Positions 1 through 4,417 of a stretch of 6,757 bases of DNA are shown in pieces (position 1 is the first letter of the stretch; each line of letters begins with the position of its first letter). Source of the DNA: Actinomycetota bacterium (GTDB taxonomy: Bacteria > Actinomycetota > Actinomycetes > S36-B12). The stretch lies in the NCBI GenBank assembly GCA_947499275.1, contig CANMNM010000074.1, positions 1 through 6,757 on the forward strand, in the 5' to 3' direction. The translations under genes were made by a program, and so were the position numbers. A model generated the notes under the pieces. It was not told where the DNA came from, searched no databases, and saw only the letters and a list, made by a program, of their open reading frames with translations.

Positions 1-875
1 CACCCGGCTGGGGCTAACGCAAAAAACGGGTTAGTTGCGTTCTCGGGGTCTGACCGCACAAGTGCGGCTTGACCCAAGTAGCACAGCACCAGTGATGGTC
101 CGACGAGAACAGCCCACGAAAGACGAATCGGACGAGCTCCGAAGTGACCCATGTCGGCATACAGAGCTTCTGCGCCCGTTACCGCGAGGATCACCGATCC
201 GGCCAACGCAAGGGACTGCAAGCCATTATCGGCAAAGAATGCAATTGCATAGTGCGGCGACAAGGCGGCGAAAACGCTCGGGTCAGCCATTGCCTGCCAC
301 AGCCCGAGTCCACCGATCACCAAGAACCACAACACCATTACCGGCCCGAATACGAGTCCGAGCACGTGCGTCCCGCGGAACTGGAATGAGAACAGGGCCA
401 CCAGGATGATCACCGCCAAGGGCACGGCGTAGGTCCCCAGTCCTGGCCGCACCAACTCAAGCCCTTCCGTTGCTGAAAGCACCGAAATGGCCGGGGTGAG
501 TACGCCATCACCGAACAACAGCGCAGTTCCCACCAGGATGAGTACGAAGAGCCAGCGCTCACGAGCATTCGGAGATTGCCGTACTTGTTTGGGCAGCAGG
601 GCGAGCAGGCTCAAAATTCCACCCTCGCCATGGTTGTTAGCTCGCATCACAAAAATCAGGTACTTAACGGTGACCACCGCCATCAGCGCCCAGAAAATCA
701 GCGAGACAATTCCAAAGAGATCTGCTTCTGATCCTGATCCCTGGGCGACGGACTCTTTGAGCGCATAAAGAGGGCTCGTTCCGATGTCGCCAAACACGAC
801 CCCGGTTGCGCCGATCGACAAAGCTAGGAGTGCGGGCCTACGTGAATGCGTATCTATGGCCACGACAGAAAACAT
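1..875 (-). CDS. kup: Kup/Trk-type potassium uptake transporter, N-terminal part (3' end outside window)
   Basis: Low-affinity potassium:proton symporter of the cytoplasmic membrane (KUP/HAK/KT family). I translated the complementary strand by hand: the frame runs unbroken from ATG at 875 to the left edge, giving 291 complete residues of a family usually a little over 600. Family blocks are clear: GDIGTSPLYALKE at residues 29-41, NNHGEGGILSL at 80-90 and GDGVLTPAISVLSA at 122-135. Several hydrophobic segments follow, as expected of a multi-spanning protein. No frameshift or stop was found, so the gene is intact as far as it is visible. A TGA lies 15 bases before the ATG, and in-frame TTG (887) and GTG (863) are alternative starts; none has a good Shine-Dalgarno sequence, so the start is less certain than the identity. 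The region just upstream carries a repeat of the tRNA-Lys end. Confidence 0.96.
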   Translation of the reverse strand, partial: MFSVVAIDTHSRRPALLALSIGATGVVFGDIGTSPLYALKESVAQGSGSEADLFGIVSLIFWALMAVVTVKYLIFVMRANNHGEGGILSLLALLPKQVRQSPNARERWLFVLILVGTALLFGDGVLTPAISVLSATEGLELVRPGLGTYAVPLAVIILVALFSFQFRGTHVLGLVFGPVMVLWFLVIGGLGLWQAMADPSVFAALSPHYAIAFFADNGLQSLALAGSVILAVTGAEALYADMGHFGARPIRLSWAVLVGPSLVLCYLGQAALVRSDPENATNPFFALAPAG

Positions 876-985
876 TACCGGTGACAATCAAACAGATACC
901 CGTTGACCCGTATTTGCATCAACAGTTTTTGAGTGGGTCGCCAAGAAACGTAAAGGCCAACGCTAATCAAAAGCGAGAGGCAGGT
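876..985. other. Gap between kup and antitoxin gene
   Basis: This short gap separates the antitoxin stop from the kup start, both on the minus strand. It holds the tRNA-end repeat (927-942) and a weak inverted repeat, GTTGA at 901-905 with TCAAC at 918-922. I see no convincing kup promoter, no riboswitch-sized structure and no strong terminator for the antitoxin gene. kup could be read from a promoter here or by read-through. Confidence 0.4.
927..942 (-). repeat. Direct repeat of the tRNA-Lys 3' end (possible att site, copy 1)
   Basis: TTTTGAGTGGGTCGCC here matches TTTCGAGTGGGTCGCC at 1661-1676 in 15 of 16 positions, with the last 12 identical and in the same orientation. The other copy is the acceptor end of tRNA-Lys plus its immediate 3' flank. 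The stretch between the copies, about 720 bp, holds only the antitoxin and the damaged toxin-like gene. Integrases often duplicate the 3' end of a tRNA on insertion, so this is a candidate attachment-site scar. No integrase gene is visible. Confidence 0.5.
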
Positions 986-1261
986 TCACGCGGAGAGGTA
1001 CTCGTGGAGAGCTTCGCGAACAATCTCGCTCGATGTCTTCTGATCGGCCTTGGCGCGTCTCTCGAGTGCCGCATGCAATTCCGGGTCTAGCCTGGCTTGG
1101 ATTGCCCTGGCAGGACCGTCGCCTAGTGCGGGCCGGCCACGTCCTACGTGACGCAGGTGGGCGTCGCTGTAGCCACGTTCAGCCTCGTTGGCCATACGCT
1201 CAACATCGGCCTGAGTAATCGCCTGACCGCCTGAGGTTCCAAGGATTTTCTTCTTAGTCAT
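986..1261 (-). CDS. Ribbon-helix-helix (CopG-like) antitoxin
   Basis: A 91-residue DNA-binding antitoxin. The C-terminal third fits a ribbon-helix-helix fold: strand AIQARL at 53-58, helix DPELHAALERRA at 59-70, turn around QKTS at 74-77 and helix SEIVREALHEYL at 78-89. The N-terminal half (residues 1-52) is basic and polar with a GRGRPALG stretch at 40-47; in this kind of antitoxin it probably contacts the toxin, though that is inference. The ATG at 1261 is preceded by GGAAGGA with a 7-base spacer. In the repaired frame of the upstream partner gene, its TAA at 1254-1256 overlaps this start, the layout of a translationally coupled pair. As dimers bind operators, autoregulation of the pair is likely. 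The gene itself shows no damage. Confidence 0.82.
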   Translation of the reverse strand: MTKKKILGTSGGQAITQADVERMANEAERGYSDAHLRHVGRGRPALGDGPARAIQARLDPELHAALERRAKADQKTSSEIVREALHEYLSA

Positions 1262-1534
1262 TGCCGTGTCCTTCCAGGAGTCGCTGGTGTTGCTTGGTCA
1301 TTTTCATTGCTTGGTCATTTTCATTGCTTGGATCGCGAGCACACCGCCGTCGTCGAAGTGCAACGTCACGACTTCGAGCATGTTGCCCGAACTGTCCGGC
1401 CCCAAGTGGACTCGACGAACCGGGGGCTCGGGGTCGATGTCGTCGCTGAAGACAGCGTGAGTCATGGCGTGCCTGATGTCGGCATCATCGATCCGGTGCG
1501 GTCGGGCATTGGCGTTGATACCAGCTTCACGTAC
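1254..1534 (-). pseudogene. Toxin-like partner gene, truncated by a 17-bp duplication and lacking a normal start
   Basis: The frame upstream of the antitoxin reads VREAGINANARPHRI, continues through a conserved-looking block HLGPDSSGNMLEVVTLHF, and ends LAIQAMKMTKQ before TGA at 1304-1306. It resembles small proteins paired with this antitoxin type in Actinobacteria, whose ends read roughly 'HAM-K-KQ---LL'; I cannot name a Pfam family. Removing one copy of the 17-bp tandem repeat at 1292-1325 restores the frame: TKQ continues as HQRLLEGHGND and stops at a TAA that overlaps the antitoxin start. At the other end no ATG, GTG or TTG lies in frame between the upstream TAG (1547-1549) and a Met well inside the conserved part (about codon 24 counted from 1534). 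A GTA at 1532-1534 sits where a leaderless GTG start would be expected. It is either inactive or read from a non-standard start into a shortened product. Confidence 0.7.
1292..1331. repeat. 17-bp tandem duplication with partial third copy
   Basis: GCTTGGTCATTTTCATT occurs at 1292-1308 and again exactly at 1309-1325, followed by GCTTGG (1326-1331). The extra 17 bases shift the toxin-like frame and create its premature TGA. Perfect identity of the two units suggests a recent replication slippage, and the same process could remove it. Confidence 0.95.
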
Positions 1535-1540
1535 TTGAAT

Positions 1541-1546
1541 ATTGTA
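1541..1546 (-). promoter_or_regulatory. Candidate -10 box of the toxin-antitoxin operon
   Basis: TACAAT on the minus strand matches the -10 consensus in 5 of 6 positions. It ends 6 bases before the GTA at 1532-1534, the spacing seen for leaderless genes in Actinobacteria. I find no good -35 box. It would drive the toxin-like gene and the antitoxin together. Confidence 0.4.
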
Positions 1547-1660
1547 CTACAAAAATGCCGGCTAGGGAAGTGCTCCCTCACGGCTGGGGGCCGACGCCCA
1601 GTTGGAATGCGGTGCACCTGTCATCACTATGCAGCCAGACACTTGTTGGAGCACCAAGAC

Positions 1661-1676
1661 TTTCGAGTGGGTCGCC
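1661..1676 (-). repeat. Direct repeat overlapping tRNA-Lys 3' end (possible att site, copy 2)
   Basis: This partner of the repeat at 927-942 covers the 3' acceptor strand of tRNA-Lys, its discriminator base and seven bases downstream. It would be the copy that keeps the tRNA gene whole after integration. Confidence 0.5.
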
Positions 1677-1739
1677 CCGGGCTCGAACCGGGAACCTACG
1701 GATTAAAAGTCCGCAGCTCTGCCATTGAGCTAGCGACCC
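1668..1739 (-). tRNA. tRNA-Lys (anticodon TTT)
   Basis: A 72-base cloverleaf on the minus strand. The acceptor strands are GGGTCGC and GCGACCC (7 pairs) with discriminator A. The D stem is GCTC/GAGC. The anticodon stem is GCGGA/TCCGT around loop CTTTTAA, giving anticodon TTT for lysine. The T stem is CCCGG/CCGGG around TTCGAGC. CCA is not encoded, so it must be added after transcription. No T-rich terminator follows at once. Its 3' end is the likely insertion target discussed for the direct repeats. Confidence 0.97.
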
Positions 1740-1961
1740 CGGGACTGGTGGTTATTTGGACCGAAATTCGGTCTGAAATTGAACCAATCGCCTGACCAAG
1801 GTTATCTGTGAGGAGTGCTGGCTGCAAAGGGGCCTGTCTCGAGGCCATTAAGTCGATATTTCACTTACAAAAGGTAGAAACAACAATATATATGGGTGAA
1901 TCGAGACACGCTTACGCGAGAGAAAGTGCTGAGTGAAGTGAGGGTGCGGGCCGCATTATAA
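1740..1961. other. Non-coding gap between tRNA-Lys and the peptide genes
   Basis: I see no gene here. Directly upstream of the tRNA is a near-palindrome GACCGAAATTCGGTC (about 1760-1774), which could be a tRNA operon regulatory site or a short hairpin. Further left to right are GGCCTGTCTCGAGGCC (1831-1846), with self-complementary GGCC ends, and an 8-bp inverted pair, TGTCTCGA at 1835-1842 with TCGAGACA at 1901-1908. An AT-rich stretch lies at about 1880-1894. The tRNA promoter must lie here, but I cannot place it with confidence. Confidence 0.4.
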
Positions 1962-1986
1962 GGCGGGTTGGCTGGCCAACCACGCC
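1962..1986 (-). terminator. Hairpin downstream of peptide gene A
   Basis: GGCG (1962-1965) and GGTTGGC (1966-1972) pair with GCCAACC (1975-1981) and CGCC (1983-1986), with one bulged A at 1982. That is about 10-11 GC-rich pairs, 14 bases after the stop of copy A. No T-run follows on the minus strand, so it may act as an mRNA end stabiliser rather than a classical terminator. The same structure, in a shorter form, follows copy B. Confidence 0.5.
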
Positions 1987-2000
1987 CACTCACCTACCAC

Positions 2001-2267
2001 CTAAGTTGCATTAACGTCTTCGGGCCCAACCCCTCCCGTGACAGCGACTAGTTGTTCCTCGCTGAGGTCAGCATCAGAGTCGAGTAGGGCCGGCAGCGTA
2101 ATGGTGATTTCGGCTGCATCACCTTCACGTGCACTTACCCTGAAGGACTCCGGTAGGTCCAGCCCCGCAGCTGCCAGTACTGCTTTGGGGTCAGCAAGGA
2201 AACGTTCACGCGCATCCGCATCAGTCACCGCTGGGGTGAGCGCTGCTAAAAAACCTTGAGCATCCAT
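2001..2267 (-). CDS. NHLP-like RiPP precursor peptide, copy A
   Basis: An 88-residue peptide. Residues 1-79 look like a nitrile-hydratase-like leader (NHLP type): an acidic helical start, FLADPKAVLAAAGLDLPE at 23-40, a strand-like REGDAAEITITLPA at 47-60, then DLSEEQLVAVTGG at 67-79. Leaders of this family end in such a Gly-Gly, where a C39-type peptidase usually cuts. The remaining nine residues, VGPEDVNAT (80-88), would be the core: no Cys, one Thr, two acidic residues. The start is ATG at 2267 because GGAGGA lies three bases upstream; an open frame extends 15 codons further but has no such site. Copy B is identical from residue 14 to 69 and differs after 69. No modification enzyme of a known RiPP class is in the window, so the product and its function are unknown. 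It could also be an unmodified bacteriocin-like peptide. Confidence 0.75.
   Translation of the reverse strand: MDAQGFLAALTPAVTDADARERFLADPKAVLAAAGLDLPESFRVSAREGDAAEITITLPALLDSDADLSEEQLVAVTGGVGPEDVNAT
2059..2228. repeat. 170-bp perfect repeat, unit A
   Basis: This stretch is identical base for base to 2487-2656, an offset of 428. It spans codons 14-70 of the peptide genes. It lies inside a longer tandem duplication (about 1962-2347 versus 2387-2774) whose other parts have diverged, including synonymous sites. Confidence 0.95.
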
Positions 2268-2270
2268 GCA

Positions 2271-2276
2271 TCCTCC
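2271..2276 (-). promoter_or_regulatory. Ribosome binding site of copy A
   Basis: GGAGGA followed by three bases and ATG. It fixes the start at MDAQGF rather than at codons further upstream in the same frame, and the identical motif before copy B supports this. Confidence 0.85.
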
Positions 2277-2347
2277 ACAACAATAAGTAGTTGCCGAAAC
2301 GATAGTCCGCATTAACCAACGGGGAAAGCAATCTGCTTATCACTTAG
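2277..2347 (-). promoter_or_regulatory. Conserved upstream block of copy A
   Basis: Read on the minus strand, this leader shares several blocks with the region before copy B: GTGATA.GCAGATTGCT, TGCGG, TATCGTTT and ACTACTTA. It probably contains the copy A promoter or a shared mRNA element. I cannot place -35 and -10 boxes with normal spacing. Confidence 0.45.
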
Positions 2348-2386
2348 TGAACACCCGCCGACCCGCGCTCACACACCACCACTGCG

Positions 2387-2407
2387 GGCGGGTTAGCCAA
2401 CCACGCC
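2387..2407 (-). terminator. Hairpin downstream of peptide gene B
   Basis: GGCGGGTT (2387-2394) pairs with AACC (2399-2402) and CGCC (2404-2407) around loop AGCC, with a bulged A at 2403. It is homologous to the hairpin after copy A, lies 18 bases after the copy B stop and likewise lacks a T-run. It may separate transcription of the two copies or protect the mRNA end. Confidence 0.45.
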
Positions 2408-2425
2408 CACTCACCTGCCCTCTAC

Positions 2426-2695
2426 CTACTTTCTGGGTATAGCCCCTATCGGCGACCCGCCGCCCGCCACCGCTGCGAGTTGTTCGTCGCTGAGGTCAGC
2501 ATCAGAGTCGAGTAGGGCCGGCAGCGTAATGGTGATTTCGGCTGCATCACCTTCACGTGCACTTACCCTGAAGGACTCCGGTAGGTCCAGCCCCGCAGCT
2601 GCCAGTACTGCTTTGGGGTCAGCAAGGAAACGTTCACGCGCATCCGCATCAGTCACAGCAGGGGTAAGAGCCGCTAAGAAACCTTGAGCATCCAT
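2426..2695 (-). CDS. NHLP-like RiPP precursor peptide, copy B
   Basis: An 89-residue peptide with the same leader as copy A through residue 69 (DADLS), then DEQLAAVAGG ending at 79. The tail GSPIGAIPRK (80-89) has no resemblance to the copy A tail VGPEDVNAT: it is basic at the end and has no acidic residue. The start is ATG at 2695, with GGAGGA three bases upstream; a longer open frame upstream lacks a ribosome site. Codons 6-13 encode the same residues as in copy A but differ synonymously in six of eight codons, whereas codons 14-69 are identical in sequence. A conserved leader with a variable tail after Gly-Gly is the usual pattern of RiPP precursor families, which is the main argument for this call. 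The nearest enzyme upstream on the same strand is the ATP-grasp ligase, about 350 bp away. Function is not known. Confidence 0.75.
   Translation of the reverse strand: MDAQGFLAALTPAVTDADARERFLADPKAVLAAAGLDLPESFRVSAREGDAAEITITLPALLDSDADLSDEQLAAVAGGGSPIGAIPRK
2487..2656. repeat. 170-bp perfect repeat, unit B
   Basis: Identical to 2059-2228. The first mismatches at the borders are 2058/2486 (C/G) and 2229/2657 (C/A), after which divergence rises sharply, most clearly on the codon 6-13 side. Confidence 0.95.
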
Positions 2696-2698
2696 ACA

Positions 2699-2704
2699 TC
2701 CTCC
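2699..2704 (-). promoter_or_regulatory. Ribosome binding site of copy B
   Basis: GGAGGA three bases before ATG, matching the copy A site. It decides the MDAQGF start. Confidence 0.85.
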
Positions 2705-2778
2705 ACAATTTAAGTAGTTAGTAAAACGATACACCGCAACACACAACCAGGGGAGCAATCTGCCTATCACTCAGTTAG
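2705..2778 (-). promoter_or_regulatory. Conserved upstream block of copy B
   Basis: Homologous to 2277-2347. The best conserved part, AGCAATCTGC.TATCAC on the plus strand (2754-2770), matches 2327-2343 at 16 of 17 positions. The conservation outside the coding region suggests a promoter, operator or mRNA leader kept with each copy. Confidence 0.45.
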
Positions 2779-2870
2779 TCGTTCGCAGCGCCAGTGGTCG
2801 ACAAGCACCCGACCTGTGAGGTTGAGGCTGCGTCATTATTTTGCCCTAGAAAACCCGATTTTCCTCGTAG

Positions 2871-2900
2871 CGCGTTCCAAAAATGAGTTTTCGCGTTCCA
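2871..2900. repeat. CGCGTTCCA direct repeat pair, 21-bp period
   Basis: CGCGTTCCA at 2871-2879 and 2892-2900. The 21-bp period puts both copies on the same face of the helix, as for a tandem operator. The position, upstream of the peptide genes, would suit regulation, but no regulator is identified. Confidence 0.5.
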
Positions 2901-2961
2901 GTGGCACTCAACGTGGGTCATTTTTGTGAGGGAAATTGAATTTCAGACCAGTCCCGCGACC

Positions 2962-2992
2962 CCAATGCACCAATGCACCAATGCACCAATGC
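2962..2992. repeat. 8-bp tandem repeat, 3.9 copies
   Basis: CCAATGCA repeats perfectly at 2962, 2970 and 2978, with a partial CCAATGC at 2986-2992. It is a short non-coding microsatellite 56 bp downstream of the ATP-grasp stop codon. Copy number is likely to vary by slippage. Confidence 0.95.
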
Positions 2993-3047
2993 GATAGCTT
3001 TTGAGTGTTCCTATGCTGACCGGTAGATTCCAAGGCTGACTGTGAAC

Positions 3048-3926
3048 TTACCGCTTAAATTCATTGACGAGTCGTACTGCTGATTCAGGAGCAGTGGCAA
3101 AGAACATGGATGGTTCTACGAGCTCGAGTTCAAGGATGACCGGTTTGCCTTGCGAGTCTTCGAGCAGGTCAACTCGAGCATATAGAGGCGACCCAAATCT
3201 TTGTGAAACGTAATCCATTACCGCCGTAGCCAACTCTCGCTGTTCCGGCTTTGGTTCGCGGGGTGAAATATCTTCTTTGACAAATAGCCCATGTTCTTTC
3301 TCTCCCTCCACGTTGGGGACAAGTAATGGGCCTTTGCGGATTGCATGCGAGTATTCACCACCGATGAAAAGAAGAGCCGTTTCGCCGATTTCGTCAACGG
3401 TCATCAAGTAGGGCTGCACCATTGCAGTTTTCCCTTGAGAAACAATTCGTTCAATTAATTCGTGGGCCCTGCTTGTGCCACCAGGATCACTGGGCCTCAC
3501 CCGCATTGTGTCCCGGCTGCCGCAGGAGATGGTCGGCTTCACCACGAAATCTCCAATAAGTGGCTGCTCCCACTCACCGCGGAGGTCGGTGACGAATTGC
3601 GTTTCAACTATCGGGAATCCAGCTCCGGCCAAATCTTTGAGATAAATCTTGTTGGAATTCCACAAGATAATTTCATATGAATTCTGGATGCGAGACTGGT
3701 GCGTTTTTACCCAAGTGAGGAATTCTTCAATCCGATTGGTGTAGTCCCACGTGTTTCGAACAATGATGTGATCAAAGCCAGCCCAATCAATTGTTGAATC
3801 AGACCAAATAGCCGGTGTCGCCTCAATACCCATCTTGTGAAAGAGCTCAACCAAAGGTTGGTCATCAGGATCAAGATCAGGCAGTTCCTCGCAGGTCGCG
3901 AGGGCTATATGAGGGGACACCGGCAA
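3048..3926 (-). CDS. ATP-grasp ligase (DcsG/glutathione-synthetase-like)
   Basis: A 292-residue ATP-grasp enzyme, which would join a carboxylate to an amine or similar nucleophile through an acylphosphate in the cytoplasm. The N-terminal domain shows LATCEELPDLDPDDQPL (8-24) and VRNTWDYT (56-63), typical of a widespread actinobacterial group related to the cycloserine enzyme DcsG. The ATP-binding parts follow: FVVKPTISCGS at 127-137 with Lys130, MVQPYL at 169-174, RVDLL at 251-255, and ELELVEPSMF at 266-275 with the metal-binding acidic residues. Length is normal and the frame intact. The substrate cannot be read from the sequence. The start given is TTG; GTG at 3920 is an alternative, with TACCAT six bases before it, a leaderless layout. 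Neither has a Shine-Dalgarno sequence. It lies 20 bases after the lipoprotein gene on the same strand, suggesting co-transcription. Confidence 0.85.
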   Translation of the reverse strand: MPVSPHIALATCEELPDLDPDDQPLVELFHKMGIEATPAIWSDSTIDWAGFDHIIVRNTWDYTNRIEEFLTWVKTHQSRIQNSYEIILWNSNKIYLKDLAGAGFPIVETQFVTDLRGEWEQPLIGDFVVKPTISCGSRDTMRVRPSDPGGTSRAHELIERIVSQGKTAMVQPYLMTVDEIGETALLFIGGEYSHAIRKGPLLVPNVEGEKEHGLFVKEDISPREPKPEQRELATAVMDYVSQRFGSPLYARVDLLEDSQGKPVILELELVEPSMFFATAPESAVRLVNEFKR

Positions 3927-3946
3927 ATGGTACTTAGTCTTTATGT

Positions 3947-4333
3947 TTAGGAAACGACAACCACGATGTTACGGGTTGAACCGTCAGGATTGGTCACCGT
4001 GATTGTTGCGGTTCCTGCAGCAAGTGCCTTTGCACCTGGATTGAAGATTGCGCTGCCGTCGTCGGAGCCTTGGGTGATTTCAAGGACATCAGCATTGTCG
4101 ACCGAAATGACCGTGTTTACTGGATCGTCCACCACGATGTCGATCATGTCGCCAACAACTGCAGCCGCATCCATCTGATCAACGGTAATAATCACGGGTG
4201 GAAGCATCTGAGTCGACTCCGAAGCGGTCGCGGTATCGGTTGCGCTTTCATCGCTGCTTGAGCAACCAGCAAGAACTGTGACACCGAGGATGCCAATGGC
4301 ACCAATTGCAGCGAATTTCTTCATGTTCTTCAT
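3947..4333 (-). CDS. Small Ig-like lipoprotein
   Basis: A 128-residue secreted lipoprotein. Residues 1-24 form a lipoprotein signal: basic MKNMKK, hydrophobic core, then lipobox LAGC with the acylated Cys24. A Ser/Thr/Asp-rich linker (25-42) leads to one domain of about 85 residues. Its alternating hydrophobic pattern and end, AGTATITVTNPDGSTRN (107-123) followed by IVVVVS, resemble bacterial Ig-like (BIG_2-type) beta-sandwich domains. The first ATG is chosen because AGGAG lies seven bases upstream; a second ATG at codon 4 is possible. It lies between rpiB and the ATP-grasp gene, all on the minus strand, with an AT-rich 70-bp gap and a possible terminator separating it from rpiB. Its partner or ligand is unknown; a role in binding or adhesion at the cell envelope would be a guess. 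Confidence 0.8.
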   Translation of the reverse strand: MKNMKKFAAIGAIGILGVTVLAGCSSSDESATDTATASESTQMLPPVIITVDQMDAAAVVGDMIDIVVDDPVNTVISVDNADVLEITQGSDDGSAIFNPGAKALAAGTATITVTNPDGSTRNIVVVVS

Positions 4334-4390
4334 GTATTTCTCCTAAGTCGTTGGCCGTATTAGCCAGGTATTGATTAGACGATTTAATGT

Positions 4391-4417
4391 AAAAAACGGT
4401 TCCATCAAATCATGGAA
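4391..4417 (-). terminator. Possible rpiB terminator
   Basis: On the minus strand TTCCAT and ATGGAA form a 6-bp stem around a 6-base loop, then CCG and six Ts (plus-strand A-run 4391-4396). The stem overlaps the rpiB stop codon and is AT-rich, so it would be weak. It may let some transcription pass into the lipoprotein gene. Confidence 0.4.

Larger units (their letters stand above)
2779..3047. other. Non-coding gap between copy B and the ATP-grasp gene
   Basis: No gene is visible. The gap holds two short repeat sets, listed separately: CGCGTTCCA at 2871 and 2892, and an 8-bp tandem array at 2962-2992. The middle part is AT-richer than its flanks, with T-runs on the plus strand. Neither a convincing promoter for the peptide genes nor a strong terminator for the ATP-grasp gene could be placed. 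Confidence 0.45.

Noticed and set aside
35..768. Plus-strand open frames over the kup region
   Set aside because: They are antisense to an unbroken Kup reading frame with strong family motifs and show no recognisable protein features.
876..985. Riboswitch (for example c-di-AMP) upstream of kup
   Set aside because: The gap is too short and lacks the long conserved structure; no recognisable motif.
1307..1795. Plus-strand open frame containing GRPGLEPGTYGLKV
   Set aside because: It runs antisense through tRNA-Lys and the toxin-like gene; this peptide is a well-known false translation across the complement of a tRNA.
1955..1960. TATAAT on the minus strand as a promoter for tRNA-Lys
   Set aside because: A perfect -10 hexamer, but no -35 at suitable spacing, and more than 200 bp from the tRNA; it lies just after the hairpin of copy A.
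2038..2259. Plus-strand frame opposite peptide A
   Set aside because: Antisense shadow of the leader peptide; low-complexity Ser/Ala composition and no counterpart logic of its own.
2268..2312. Upstream extension of peptide A (MRTIVSATTYCCGGC)
   Set aside because: No ribosome site, not conserved with copy B, whereas GGAGGA directly precedes the MDAQGF start in both.
2962..2992. CRISPR-like array
   Set aside because: 8-bp units without spacers; a simple tandem repeat.
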